From JAGNDO01 sp963704975 (GTDB taxonomy: Bacteria > Chloroflexota > Anaerolineae > Caldilineales > Caldilineaceae): a stretch of DNA of 64,000 bases. Both the position numbers and the translations under genes were made by a program. Below, one piece after another: positions 10,275 to 19,317 of the stretch (the stretch's first letter is position 1; the number at the start of each line of letters is the position of its first letter). The DNA lies in assembly GCA_963704975.1 (NCBI GenBank), contig CAVPIK010000006.1, positions 1 through 64,000 of the forward strand, given 5' to 3'. Below the pieces are notes generated by a model that made no database searches, had not been told where the DNA came from, and saw nothing but the letters and a program-made list of their open reading frames with translations.

Positions 10275-13200
10275 TACTTGGGCATATTTGCCAGCGCGCT
10301 GTAGACCGGGAGTGCACCCCAACCGGCGTCGACGATGCCCCATTGGGCCTTTTCGGTGCCGTTGGCCACCACCCGGAAGTTGAGGTTCCAGAGGATGGGC
10401 GGAGCGACCCAGCCCCAATTGCGCATCATTTGATAGGCTTCCACGGTCCAGGCCGCCTGTTCTTCGTAGGAATTATCGTTGGCATAGGCATAGCGTGGAT
10501 CAAAGGCCCCGCCGGCCGCCCAGCCAAACTCCGTAGGCCAGATCTGCTTGCCCCCGGCCCCATAGACGTTGGCGATATTGCGATAGCCTTCCATGGTGCT
10601 GCGGAAACTCCACGAGTGATGGGGCGAGTCACAGGCACCGTTGAAGCTGTTGCCGGTCTGTTGGATCACCCCACAGGCGTCCTGCCAAGTGGAACTGGCC
10701 GGCACGTTGTAGCCGCTGGGGTGGGCACCGATGGCGTCGGCATAGTTGGCCAACCCATTCTGGAACATGCCCTCCAGATAGGTGAAGTCGTCGATGGCAA
10801 AGCCGCCGTTGTTGCCCGCTGGGGTCAACGCGCCGCTGACCACCCACATGGAGGGGCAGGCATTCTTGATGGCGGCGTAGGCCGGGCGCAGCAGGTCCAT
10901 GTAGGCCGCCGGGTTCAAGGGCATGTTGCCCCATTCGTAGTGCAAATTCTGCTCGTTCCACACCTCAAGCGCCTTCACCGACGAGCCACAATACTTGCCC
11001 GCCAAGGCGCCCAAGAAGTTGGCGAAGAATTGGGGATCCCGGGGCGGACCGCCCACGCTCTTGTCAAAGCCCGATTCTCGGGCCCAGTCCGGCGCGTTGA
11101 CCACGCTGAAGAGCAGGTTGATGCCCGCACCGTTGGCGGCCCCTACAATGCCTTCCAAGGAGTTGAAATCCGGGTTGCCCTGGCTAGACTCGAAGACCTT
11201 CCACTCCACCTGCTGCTTGACCCAGTTGAAGCCCATCCCCGCGGTCTTTTGCATGACCAGACCGGCCTGGTCGTTGTGGACCATGTGGGCCTGGACGCCA
11301 TAGCCGAAGGGAATGCCGCCGGAGGGCCGGGGGGCGCTGACCGCCACCGCGGGCGCAGAGGCTGCCGGGCGCCGGGGCCGCCGCCGCGGCCACCTGCTGG
11401 GGCGCTTCGGGGATGTCGGTGATCACGGCCACGCCGCCCAGATTGCCGCTGGCGTTGGTCAGGCTGTCAATCGTCCAGCCGGGGGTGCCGTCCAGATCGA
11501 TCTGCCACCAATCCCCGGCTTCGTTCTTGCCCAGGATGCGGTAGCTGCCGCCAGGTTGCACCTGGCCGATCACTGAGTAGGCTGTGCTGGGGCCTTCCCG
11601 CACATTCACGGTCTGGCCGCTGGTCAGGGTGGCGAACTCAGGCGCGGGTGTCGGGGCGGGTGTGGCGGTGGCCATGGCCAGCGAGATGGACTTGGGCAGA
11701 CCGACCGCTCGGTTGCCTTCCACAATCTTGGCTTCCACATTCAGATTGCCCTCGCCCGTGGGGGCCATGAAGGCAAAGCTGGGGTTGTCCAGAGGTCGGG
11801 TATCCTGGGCCACGATGGCCCCATCCGGCCCGGTGACCGTATAGGCCACGGCCATGCCCGGCCCGGCGCTGGTGGTCAGTCCGCCCGATTGATATTGGCG
11901 CAGAACCTCCCAGATGCCGGCGTCCACGTCGCCGTTCTGGGTGCCGGCGATATCCACACCGGCCACATTGTACAATTCCAACATTTTCAGTTTGTGGGCA
12001 ATGCTGGCAGCGCTCTCGATATAGACCGTGCGCTCAAAGCCCTGGTCGTCCAAGTAGCTATAGAAATAGGCACCCAAGGACTCGTCGTAGGTCAGGCGGT
12101 TGAGCAGACGGGGATTGTCCACGGTCAGGTCCACCTGCTCGCCGGGGGCCACGCCGCCGGTCGCCTTCAAATCGGTCAACAAGGGTTGCAGAGATTCCTG
12201 ATAGCCCTTGATCAGCAGATATTGGCCGATGTGTTCCACAGATTGGCCGGGCAGTTCCACCAAGATCTTCTCTCGGCTCACCTCGCTGACGGCGAAATCC
12301 ATCAGCGCTTCCATCTCGCCATTGGCCTGATAGGCCCGAGGATCCGTGGGCGCGGGGATGATCAGGGTGTCCGCGATCTGGCCCAAGGCCCGCCAATCAT
12401 AGCCGCCTGTGCTCCAGCTTTCTGCCGAAACCTGGGTGGGGGCTTCCACCCGCACGGCCAGGGTTTTGTTCACATCCGGGGCGTGCAGCCGCTCGGCCAG
12501 GGTTTGGATGAAGTTGACAAAGTCCATGCGGGCGCTGGGGATGGCGTCCACGCCCCGATAGTCGATGACCACGCCGCCGTAGGAATTGCCGACCAAATAG
12601 TTGACGATGGCGTTGTACTGATTGTCCTGTTGGGCAGGGTCCAGCAGCATGTTGTTGATCAGATCCGTGCGCACAGTCTCGCCCCGCCAGTTGCGCAGGA
12701 CAGGGTTGATGCCAAAGTTGCCCACGGGGATGGACTGCAACTCGTCGTCAAACGCGCCGTCGCCCCGCAGATAGAGACCGGGCACGGTCACCGTGGCCGC
12801 CGCGCCGGAGGCTTCCGGGGCGATCTGGCCCTGCAAGCTGGCGGTGACCGAAGCCAGGGGATTGCGGGGCAGGGACTGCATGATCATGAAATTGCTCGGT
12901 ACAAAGCCCAATTTGGCTTCTACCCGATCATCCGCGGTCAACACATAGCTGGGCACATATTCCCAGCCTTCCCCGGTCCACGTATAGAGGGCCAACCGCT
13001 CGTAGGGCTGGCTGTCGTTGGGGATAGGAATGGTGAGAATGGATCCAGCCGGCGTATCGCCCCGCACGTCCAGTTGATAGAAGGGGCTGAGGGGCTTGAG
13101 GCTGTTGGCCGACAATCCCTGGCTGGCCTCAAAGGCGTTGCTGCCTTCCTGGGCGGCGACAAAATCCAGGCGCGGGATGCTGGCGAGCTGCACCCGGAAA

Positions 13201-13454
13201 CTGGCGTCAACGGCCTCGTCGGGGAAGGTGATGGCGGTGCCGTCCGGATCCTGCACGGTGCCGCCCCGGTCACTGATACCGGTATAGCTATAGCTGCGCA
13301 GGGTCTCCCAAAGGTTGATGGGGGGCAACAGCAAAACAGCAATCACCAACAAAGGGATCACCACAAAATTGAGTAGGCGTGCCGCCCGCCCTTCCACCAT
13401 TCGTGTGGCTCGAGGCATGGGACGGCTAGACGTGCCGGTTTTCGTACTCTGCAT
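10274..13454 (-). CDS. Large membrane-anchored protein: GH18-like domain, SH3 domain, GH39/GH5-like domain (one frameshift)
   Basis: ATG 13454 lies nine bases after AAGGAG. One N-terminal transmembrane segment (LLNFVVIPLLVIAVLLLP) precedes a beta-rich region, then a segment resembling the GH18/YaaH-type barrel (YGGVVIDYRGVDAIPSARMDF...FIQTLAERLH; AYFYSYLDDQGFERTVYIES; NVAGVDIAG). The GH18 motif DGxxxDxE is changed to YGGVVIDYR, so the catalytic Glu is replaced and this domain is probably inactive. A linker and SH3 domain (VNVREGPSTAYSVI) follow, then a frameshift near 11350 between AAAPAPG and AVSAPRPSGG, and the same barrel as the neighbours (FGYGVQAHM, WNEQN, IWPTEFGWAAGG). Total about 1060 residues. 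Likely a cell-surface wall-binding protein or glycosidase. Confidence 0.8.
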
Positions 13455-13827
13455 GGATCTTGCACTCCTTGACAAAAACAAAACGGGATGTCACAACTTG
13501 CTGGGCAAATGGCTCTTTTGCGCCACAATTTCAGGGCGATAAGACCACCTTCACAGCAATGCTGACCTCTGTCAACGATTCGCAGCGGGCCGTGGTTCCC
13601 TTCTCCTAAAAAGTCACCCCAGAGTCGATCTCTGGGGAGCGGAGGAAGGGGAAGGGGCTTTCGATCCCGCTGTCTATGGACATCCGTATGGCCTCAATAT
13701 GAGGGCACAGCCACGAATCATAGCACAAAAACGCCCTCTTTGGCGAAAATGCAAAGGCAAAAGTGAATATTCAACCAGAAAAGCGGATGCGACCGACGAG
13801 CTGAGTGACGCGATAACCATGGTGCAT

Positions 13828-13856
13828 TGTTCATTGTGCATTCCCCATTGTATACT
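13828..13856 (+). promoter_or_regulatory. Promoter of a probably leaderless transcript
   Basis: TATACT (13851-13856) lies only six bases before the ATG at 13863; a weak -35 (TTGTTC, 13828-13833) is 17 bases upstream. Transcription would begin at or next to the start codon, and no ribosome site is present, so the mRNA should be leaderless. Confidence 0.5.
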
Positions 13857-13862
13857 TCCCCC

Positions 13863-15233
13863 ATGACACTAAATCTTGATCGCCAGGGCCGCTCTGTGCG
13901 CCGCCGCTGGCTGGAACTAACTTTGTTGATCGGCTTTCTGCTCAGCCTTGTGCTGGGCGTGGGCGCGTTGGCGGTGATCTTTGTGCTGGGCGATGCATCC
14001 CCCCCGGTTGCGGCCCCGGACGCCCTGACCGGGCTGCGGGCAGATGGCATCCCGCCCCAGTATGCCTTGCTGGAACTGGCCGGGGATCCCACCGCCGCCC
14101 TGGCCCGCCAGGCTATGGACGCCGGCCAGGTGGAGACCGCCTACGCCCAGATCGTCTTTGCCACGGATCTGGCCGACTCCCAACGCATGGGGCTACTGCT
14201 GATCTTGGCCCGGCGTATGCGGGAGAACAACCTGCCCGATCGGGCTGCCCAGGTCTATGGCCTGGCCCGCACGACCGCGGTACTCTCCCCGCTGCTTACC
14301 CCCCTGGAACGCAGCCAGGCCCTGATTGAAAGCGCCGATGGTCTGTTGGCCGTGGGCAAAGCTGCGGCAGCGTTGGACGCCGCCGACCAAGCCCGCTCGG
14401 TGGCCGCCCAAGCCGCGGATCTGCTCCCTGTGCAGCGCAACCAGATCTTCACCAGCCTGACGCCCATCTACAAAAGCGCCGGCGCGGATGACCGGGTGCG
14501 GGAAATGGGCGAGTTGCAACGCTCCGCAGGACCGATCGACCCTGGCGTCGTCTTGCCGGGCCTGTGGTTGAGCCTCTCCCAGCCCTATGTGCCCGCCAGT
14601 GCCACCGCACCGACCGAGCAGGACAACCTGGTCCTGCTGGCCCAGGTAGAGGCAGACCGACGCAACGCCGCCCAGATTTTGGTGGAACGCATCCGCCTCA
14701 CCGATGGCCTGGACATTGAGCCGGAGCGGGAGAGCCTGATCAACGCGCTGCTCAACGAAAACCGGGTGCGGGCGGAGATCTTCCGTCTGGGTCGGGCGGC
14801 GGGACCGTCCTTGGCCGAGCAGCACTGGTTGATCCAAGAGCAGCGGCGCTGGCAGGCGGAAAAGGTGCGCATGGCCCTTGGCGGCTATGGCCTACGCTTG
14901 GTGCCGGAGTGGAGCGACAACCCCACTCTGCTGCTGCAAGATCTGGGCAACAGCACGGCGGACCTGCAAGCGATCCTGGCCGCCCAAGTCAACGCCCAAA
15001 CCGATCCCGTGGGCGCAGCGGTATTGCGGCATCAAACACTGGCCTGGCTGGCCTTGCAGGTTGAGTCCGGTCTCTATCCCGGCAGCCAGACCAGCGGGCT
15101 AGACGGGGAGATTGGGGCCAGCATCCTGGCGGCCCAGGCGGAATTAGCCCAAATGGGCTATCCGCTTTCCTTGCCCCTGGCCTACGCCCCCGGCGGCGAT
15201 GGGCCAGCCTATTCCTTCACCACCAGCCGTTAA
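13863..15233 (+). CDS. Membrane-anchored helical-repeat protein, function unknown
   Basis: The 456-residue protein begins with a short cytoplasmic part (RQGRSVRRRW), one strong transmembrane segment (LTLLIGFLLSLVLGVGALAVIFVLG) and a long, almost wholly helical extracytoplasmic region rich in Ala/Leu/Gln with TPR-like spacing (AYAQIVFATDLADSQRMGLLLILARRMRENNLPDRAAQVYGLARTT and following). No catalytic motif is seen. It is divergent from the three secreted glycosidase-like genes, so it may share their regulation or simply flank them. The palindromic repeat copy 2 begins three bases after its stop codon. A start at 13827 is possible but lies upstream of the promoter. Confidence 0.75.
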   Translation: MTLNLDRQGRSVRRRWLELTLLIGFLLSLVLGVGALAVIFVLGDASPPVAAPDALTGLRADGIPPQYALLELAGDPTAALARQAMDAGQVETAYAQIVFATDLADSQRMGLLLILARRMRENNLPDRAAQVYGLARTTAVLSPLLTPLERSQALIESADGLLAVGKAAAALDAADQARSVAAQAADLLPVQRNQIFTSLTPIYKSAGADDRVREMGELQRSAGPIDPGVVLPGLWLSLSQPYVPASATAPTEQDNLVLLAQVEADRRNAAQILVERIRLTDGLDIEPERESLINALLNENRVRAEIFRLGRAAGPSLAEQHWLIQEQRRWQAEKVRMALGGYGLRLVPEWSDNPTLLLQDLGNSTADLQAILAAQVNAQTDPVGAAVLRHQTLAWLALQVESGLYPGSQTSGLDGEIGASILAAQAELAQMGYPLSLPLAYAPGGDGPAYSFTTSR

Positions 15234-15236
15234 AGC

Positions 15237-15395
15237 AAGGCAAAAGGCAAAGTGCAAAAGGCAAAAGGCAAAAGTTGAGCGTGGTTGACGAGATCCGTGG
15301 ACTTCGGGGGGGATGGCAGTTACCCACAACGCCGAGAAGATCTCAACCACGTTCACCTTTTGCCTTTTGCACTTTGCCTTTTGCCTTTTGCCTTC
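15237..15395. repeat. Palindromic AAGGCAAA-rich element, copy 2
   Basis: Structure as in copy 1, but inverted: inner arms GTTGAGCGTGGTTGA and TCAACCACGTTCAC enclose a core containing ACCCACAACGCCGAGAAG. The match to the reverse complement of 6061-6219 covers nearly its whole length with a few substitutions. Confidence 0.8.
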
Positions 15396-15453
15396 CCACA
15401 TCAGCGTAGGGATTGCGTGGGAACTTCGTGGGTGAAAAAGGTTGAAAATGCGT

Positions 15454-15482
15454 TTGACAGGGATTTGGGATAGGAGTATACT
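15454..15482 (+). promoter_or_regulatory. Near-perfect sigma70 promoter
   Basis: TTGACA (15454-15459), 17-base spacer, TATACT (15477-15482). Transcription would start near 15489, about 300 bases before the next start codon (15787). Confidence 0.7.
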
Positions 15483-15488
15483 GCCCAT

Positions 15489-15672
15489 ATCTCCTCAGCC
15501 ATCAGGAAGCAGTTCATCTTCGCCCCACGCACACCAAGCAAGTTCAGCCGTACAACAGCAAAGGATTAGACCGATGAAGGGGCATCCGATCAAGATAATT
15601 CGGCAATCGTCCGAACCAATATAGGTCTGAATCGACACCTGGGTGCCCTTGCGCTGCCTAGGTGTTTTCGTT
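15489..15672 (+). ncRNA. Candidate structured small RNA or leader, unknown family
   Basis: Between the strong promoter at 15454 and a terminator-like hairpin (CACCTGGGTGC ... GCTGCCTAGGTG, then TTTTCGTTT, about 15635-15672) there is no plausible gene. The RNA can form a closing stem TTAGACC / GGTCTGA around two small hairpins, GATG-AAGGGG-CATC and CCGA-N9-TCGG, a junction-like fold. It could be an independent RNA or a leader of the SWIM gene 115 bases downstream. I do not recognise the family. Confidence 0.4.
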
Positions 15673-15786
15673 TGTAACCCGAACCGTCCTTCGTTCGCAC
15701 ATGCACGGCTTTCATTCACTATTCACCTTTACCCATCTATTCTATCCAAGAGCGTTTCGCTCACTATTTTAAGAAAGGAACCTGGA

Positions 15787-16038
15787 ATGGATTCAGTCGC
15801 AAGCAGAATCATCAAGGCACGCCAATACGCGGCAGAGAAAGATCAGCGCATCAAGGTCCACGGGTTTGAAGTTGAGATCCACGGGGACAACGCTGAACAT
15901 GTTGTGGGGTATAACCGTGGCGCGTGGACCTGTGACTGCGAGGAGTTTGCCTTGCGGGCTATCTGCGCCCACGTGATGGCCATGGAAGAAATTATGGGCG
16001 ATAGCGTCGAGCCTGCCATGATTCCTGTACGCGGCTAG
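15787..16038 (+). CDS. Small SWIM zinc-finger protein
   Basis: The start at 15787 follows AAAGGAACC; frames reaching to 15643 run through the terminator region. The 83-residue protein has a short amphipathic N-terminus (SRIIKARQYAAEKD), a beta segment (VHGFEVEIHGDNAEHVVGYN), and the SWIM signature WTCDCEEFALRAICAHVMAMEEI, a CxCx(n)CxH zinc site. SWIM domains bind DNA or proteins; stand-alone ones of this size are common in Chloroflexota and have no known role. Preceded by the candidate small RNA and followed by a strong hairpin. Confidence 0.8.
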   Translation: MDSVASRIIKARQYAAEKDQRIKVHGFEVEIHGDNAEHVVGYNRGAWTCDCEEFALRAICAHVMAMEEIMGDSVEPAMIPVRG

Positions 16039-16070
16039 TTAGCCGCCTACATCAACCAAGAAAACCTAGG

Positions 16071-16100
16071 CCGGGGGATCGATATGATTCGATCCCCCGG
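16071..16100. terminator. Strong hairpin after the SWIM gene
   Basis: CCGGGGGATCGA (16071-16082) pairs perfectly with TCGATCCCCCGG (16089-16100). No T-run follows, so termination strength is uncertain. Confidence 0.5.
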
Positions 16101-16203
16101 TCTGCGCGTTTAGGCGACAAACTTGGGCTGATCTAGGGGCTGTGCTATCCTGATTGTTCGTAGTCTATTGGTTCTTTTTTCTCACACTTTCTATGGTGAC
16201 CTA

Positions 16204-17292
16204 TTGACTCTGCGACGCTCCTTGCCCCTGGTGTTGGGGATTGCCATCAGTGCTTTTTTCCTCTATTTGGTCTTGCCGGGGCTGGATCTGGCCGAGGCCG
16301 GGGCCACCTTGCGCACGGCCAACTATTGGTGGGTGCTGCCGGGCGTGGCGGTCTATTTTGTGGGGCTGTGGGCCAGAACCTGGCGCTGGCACTATATGTT
16401 GCGCCACCTCAAACCCATCCCCCTGCGTCGGCTCTTCCCCGTGGTCTGCATCGGCTATTTTGGCAACAACGTCTACCCCTTCCGGGCTGGGGAGGTGATC
16501 CGCTCCTACATCCTCAAGCGCAAGGAAGAGGTGCCCTTTGCCTCCAGCCTGGCCACGGTGTTGATCGAGCGCATCTTTGATGGCCTGGTCATGCTGCTCT
16601 TCGTCTTTCTGGCCCTGCCCTTCGCCCCCATCCCCGCGGACTATCGCAACGCCGTGGTGGTGCTGACCGTGCTGCTCTTTGCGGCCACGGGGGTCTTTAT
16701 CTGGATGGCGGTGCAGCCCCAACGCATGGCCCGTTTCTATAGCTGGGTGGCGGATCGCCTGCTGCCTCAAAAAATCCGCACCCGCACAGATGATCTCTAC
16801 GAGCGCTTTATGGCCGGCCTGGGCAGCCTGAGCCGGGGCACGGATGTGCTGATGATCTTCGGCACCAGCGTGGTGATCTGGCTGATGGAGACGGTGAAAT
16901 ATTGGTTTGTCATGCACGCCTTCCCCTTCGAGGTCAGCTTTATTGTGCTGATGTTGATGAACGGCATCGTCAATCTGGCCACCACCCTGCCCTCCGCGCC
17001 GGGCTATGTGGGCACCTTTGACACACCGGGCATCAACACCCTGACCGCCTTTGGGGTGGCCAAAGAGATGGCCGCCAGCTATACCCTGCTTCTGCACGTC
17101 GCCCTGTGGGTCCCCGTCACCGCCCTGGGCGCGTACTATTTCTTCTTCCAAGAACGCATGCACTGGAGCGACTTTCGTCCGTCGCTAAAAAAGACGTCGA
17201 AGACGCCAAATGAATCTCCTAATCTCCCAATCGCTGAATCTCAGCGATTAAGAGATTCAGGAGATTTTTCACACGAAAGGACCCTCCTATGA
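16204..17292 (+). CDS. Lysylphosphatidylglycerol synthase-type (UPF0104) integral membrane protein
   Basis: About 362 residues with eight or so hydrophobic segments. The conserved core W.R..RW..ML..........F....IG.F.N...P.R.GE..R.......FGNNVYPFRAGEVIRSYIL is the hallmark of the UPF0104/LPG synthase TM (flippase-like) family. A later conserved segment, NLATTLPSAPGYVGTFDTP, also fits. Members move or modify lipids and often sit by glycosyltransferases or sugar-nucleotide enzymes, as here next to a UDP-sugar dehydrogenase (ATGA overlap at 17289). The start is unclear: TTG 16204 is my choice, TTG 16168 is possible. The last 30 or so codons run through an inverted repeat made of AATCTC-type units, so the tail is probably not conserved. 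Confidence 0.85.
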   Translation: MTLRRSLPLVLGIAISAFFLYLVLPGLDLAEAGATLRTANYWWVLPGVAVYFVGLWARTWRWHYMLRHLKPIPLRRLFPVVCIGYFGNNVYPFRAGEVIRSYILKRKEEVPFASSLATVLIERIFDGLVMLLFVFLALPFAPIPADYRNAVVVLTVLLFAATGVFIWMAVQPQRMARFYSWVADRLLPQKIRTRTDDLYERFMAGLGSLSRGTDVLMIFGTSVVIWLMETVKYWFVMHAFPFEVSFIVLMLMNGIVNLATTLPSAPGYVGTFDTPGINTLTAFGVAKEMAASYTLLLHVALWVPVTALGAYYFFFQERMHWSDFRPSLKKTSKTPNESPNLPIAESQRLRDSGDFSHERTLL

Positions 17293-18602
17293 AAAACATC
17301 GCTGTCGTCGGCACGGGCTATGTGGGCTTGGTGACCGGCACCTGTTTTGCGGATCTGGGCAACAAGATCACCTGCTTGGACATCGACGAGGCCAAGATCG
17401 AGAAGCTGCGCCAGGGTGGCGTGCCCATCTACGAGCCGGGGCTGAACGAGCTGATCCAGCGCAATGTCAAGGCCGGGCGGCTGCTCTTCACCACCAGCTA
17501 TGCCGAAGCCCTGGCCGACGCCGACTTCGTCTTCATCTGCGTGGGCACGCCCAGCGGCGTGGACGGTGAGGCGGATCTGCGCTATGTGAAGATGGCCGCC
17601 GAGACCATGGCCCAGACCATGGACCACCCGCTGATCATCGTCAACAAAAGCACGGTCCCCGTGGGCACGGGGGATTGGGTGGCGGACATCATCCACCGCA
17701 ACCAGCCCACCGCCATCGACTTTGCCGTGGTCAGTTGCCCCGAATTTCTGCGGGAAGGCTCGGCCATCCGGGATTTTATGAACCCGGACCGGGTGGTGCT
17801 GGGCAGCCTGGACCAGAACGCGGCGGATCAGGTGGCCCAACTGCACCTGCCCCTGCGCGCCCCCATCATCGTCACCGACCTGCGCACGGCGGAGATGATC
17901 AAATACGCCAGCAACGCCTTCCTGGCCACCCGCATCAGCTTTATCAACGAGATCGCCACCATCTGCGAGCGGCTGGGCGCGGATGTGCGGGAAGTGGCCG
18001 CGGGCATGGGCTATGACAAGCGCATCGGCCCCCACTTCCTCAACGCCGGGCTGGGCTATGGCGGCAGTTGTTTCCCCAAGGATGTCAAGGCCCTGGAACA
18101 CATGGCCTTGGTCCAGGGCGCGCATCCGGCCCTGCTCCACGCGGTGATGGAGATCAACCGGGACGCCCGGCGCTGGGCGGTGATCACCCTGCGCACGCTG
18201 TTGGGCGGCAGCCTGGCGGGCAAGCGCATCGGGCTGCTGGGCCTGGCCTTCAAGCCGGACACGGACGATCTGCGGGAGGCCCCGGCCATGGAATTGGCCC
18301 ACATGCTCCAGACCGAGCGGGCCTTGGTCTCCGGCTATGACCCGGTGGCCATGGAGATGGCGGGCAAGCTCAACCCGGAGCTGCACTTGGCCGAAGATGC
18401 CTATGAACTGGCCGAGGGCGCGGATGCCTTGATTGTCGTGACCGAATGGAACGAATTCAAAAATCTGGATCTGCTGCGCATCAAACTGAGCATGGCCCAG
18501 CCGGTGATTGTGGATGGCCGCAACATCTACGACCCCGCCCGCATGGTGGAGATGGGCTTCACCTATCGGGGCGTGGGCCGGGGGTATGGCATCTCGGAAT
18601 AG
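17289..18602 (+). CDS. UDP-glucose 6-dehydrogenase
   Basis: The 437-residue protein begins with the Rossmann motif VVGTGYVGLVTG (NAD binding), has VGTPS and KSTVPVGT loops, the conserved E-F-L-R-E-G-S-A segment, and GLGYGGSCFPKD with the catalytic cysteine that forms the thiohemiacetal intermediate. The C-terminal UDP-binding domain contains GLAFKPDTDDLREAP. It oxidises UDP-glucose (or a close nucleotide sugar such as GDP-mannose or UDP-ManNAc in related enzymes) to the uronic acid for envelope polysaccharide. It overlaps the upstream membrane protein by four bases and ends before a strong terminator, so the pair is an operon. Confidence 0.93.
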   Translation: MKNIAVVGTGYVGLVTGTCFADLGNKITCLDIDEAKIEKLRQGGVPIYEPGLNELIQRNVKAGRLLFTTSYAEALADADFVFICVGTPSGVDGEADLRYVKMAAETMAQTMDHPLIIVNKSTVPVGTGDWVADIIHRNQPTAIDFAVVSCPEFLREGSAIRDFMNPDRVVLGSLDQNAADQVAQLHLPLRAPIIVTDLRTAEMIKYASNAFLATRISFINEIATICERLGADVREVAAGMGYDKRIGPHFLNAGLGYGGSCFPKDVKALEHMALVQGAHPALLHAVMEINRDARRWAVITLRTLLGGSLAGKRIGLLGLAFKPDTDDLREAPAMELAHMLQTERALVSGYDPVAMEMAGKLNPELHLAEDAYELAEGADALIVVTEWNEFKNLDLLRIKLSMAQPVIVDGRNIYDPARMVEMGFTYRGVGRGYGISE

Positions 18603-18630
18603 GCCGCACTAGATCAGTTACCCAAGAAGC

Positions 18631-18679
18631 AAAAAAGAGCGGCTGTCCCCTTCTGGCCAAGGGGCAGCCGCTCTTTTTG
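18631..18679 (+). terminator. Rho-independent terminator of the UDP-glucose dehydrogenase operon
   Basis: AGAGCGGCTGTCCCC pairs with GGGGCAGCCGCTCT, followed by TTTT on the plus strand and preceded by AAAAAA, so it may act in both directions. Confidence 0.9.
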
Positions 18680-18928
18680 TCCACACCGAAGGAACGCTGG
18701 CTGGCTCGGATCTTCCTGGATCACGATGCCTTCATGGGGCGATGCTTAGGAACTCCAAGCGTAGCTTGAATTATACGTCTGCGTCCAACAGTCTTGGGCC
18801 AATTGGGCTGGGAAGGATAATCGAATCATCTACTCTTCATGGGCGTCTTCTCCTTGGTTTGAACGGTTGTCTTGTGTGCGGTGTCTCAGCATGTCACGGG
18901 GAATGAGGGGGGCTGATCAATTGTCGTC

Positions 18929-18982
18929 CTATTTGACGACGGATGGATATTGATGCCACTGTTCTTGCCATTCGCTTCTCAT
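18929..18982 (-). other. Possible micro-ORF (17 codons) with strong ribosome site
   Basis: On the minus strand AAGGAGG (at 18994-19000) is followed six bases later by ATG AGA TGA, and the TGA overlaps a second ATG that opens MRSEWQEQWHQYPSVVK (18982-18929). A two-codon minigene coupled to a tryptophan-rich micropeptide is unusual. A perfect CRP-type site lies 130 bases upstream. Evidence is only the ribosome site, the overlap and the location; it may be chance. Confidence 0.25.
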
Positions 18983-19112
18983 CTCATAGTGATCCTCCTT
19001 GCGCTAGCGGGCCGTTGAATGGGTGTCAAGACATGCGCTCAGTGTCCTACACATCAGGTTCATAGTTTACAGCAACCTTACCGCGCACCCTATGGCATAC
19101 ATCACAGCTTGA

Positions 19113-19128
19113 TGTGAAACACGTCACA
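19113..19128. promoter_or_regulatory. Perfect CRP-consensus palindrome
   Basis: TGTGAAACACGTCACA matches TGTGA-N6-TCACA at all ten positions. It lies between two converging genes, so the target is not obvious; leftward transcription would reach the micro-ORF at 18982, with a weak -10 (TAAACT, 19069-19064) about 63 bases from the site centre. Confidence 0.6.
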
Positions 19129-19154
19129 TCTTCCCCATATTTCCTCGTGTACAT

Positions 19155-19197
19155 AAAAAATGGTGGCTGAATCTACCTGATCCAGCCACCATTTTTT
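19155..19197. terminator. Bidirectional Rho-independent terminator
   Basis: AAAAAATGGTGGCTG (19155-19169) pairs perfectly with CAGCCACCATTTTTT (19183-19197). It terminates the minus-strand protease gene ending at 19318. Confidence 0.92.
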
Positions 19198-19317
19198 CCT
19201 ATATTGTAAGGCACCCTTAAATATACTATTTGCTAAGCTATTGACGCCAACGCCGCCTTGACTACCGCCTCGCACCTGCTCGATGAGAGGCCGCTTGACC
19301 ATAGGGTTTGCGTAAAA

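Noticed and set aside
11889..13376. 495-codon plus-strand frame
   Set aside because: Antisense to the 10274-13454 gene, which has a membrane segment, domains and a ribosome site.
19113..19128. CRP site as part of the 19318-24189 protease promoter
   Set aside because: It lies beyond the 3' end of that gene and past its terminator; the true promoter sites are at 24348-24386.
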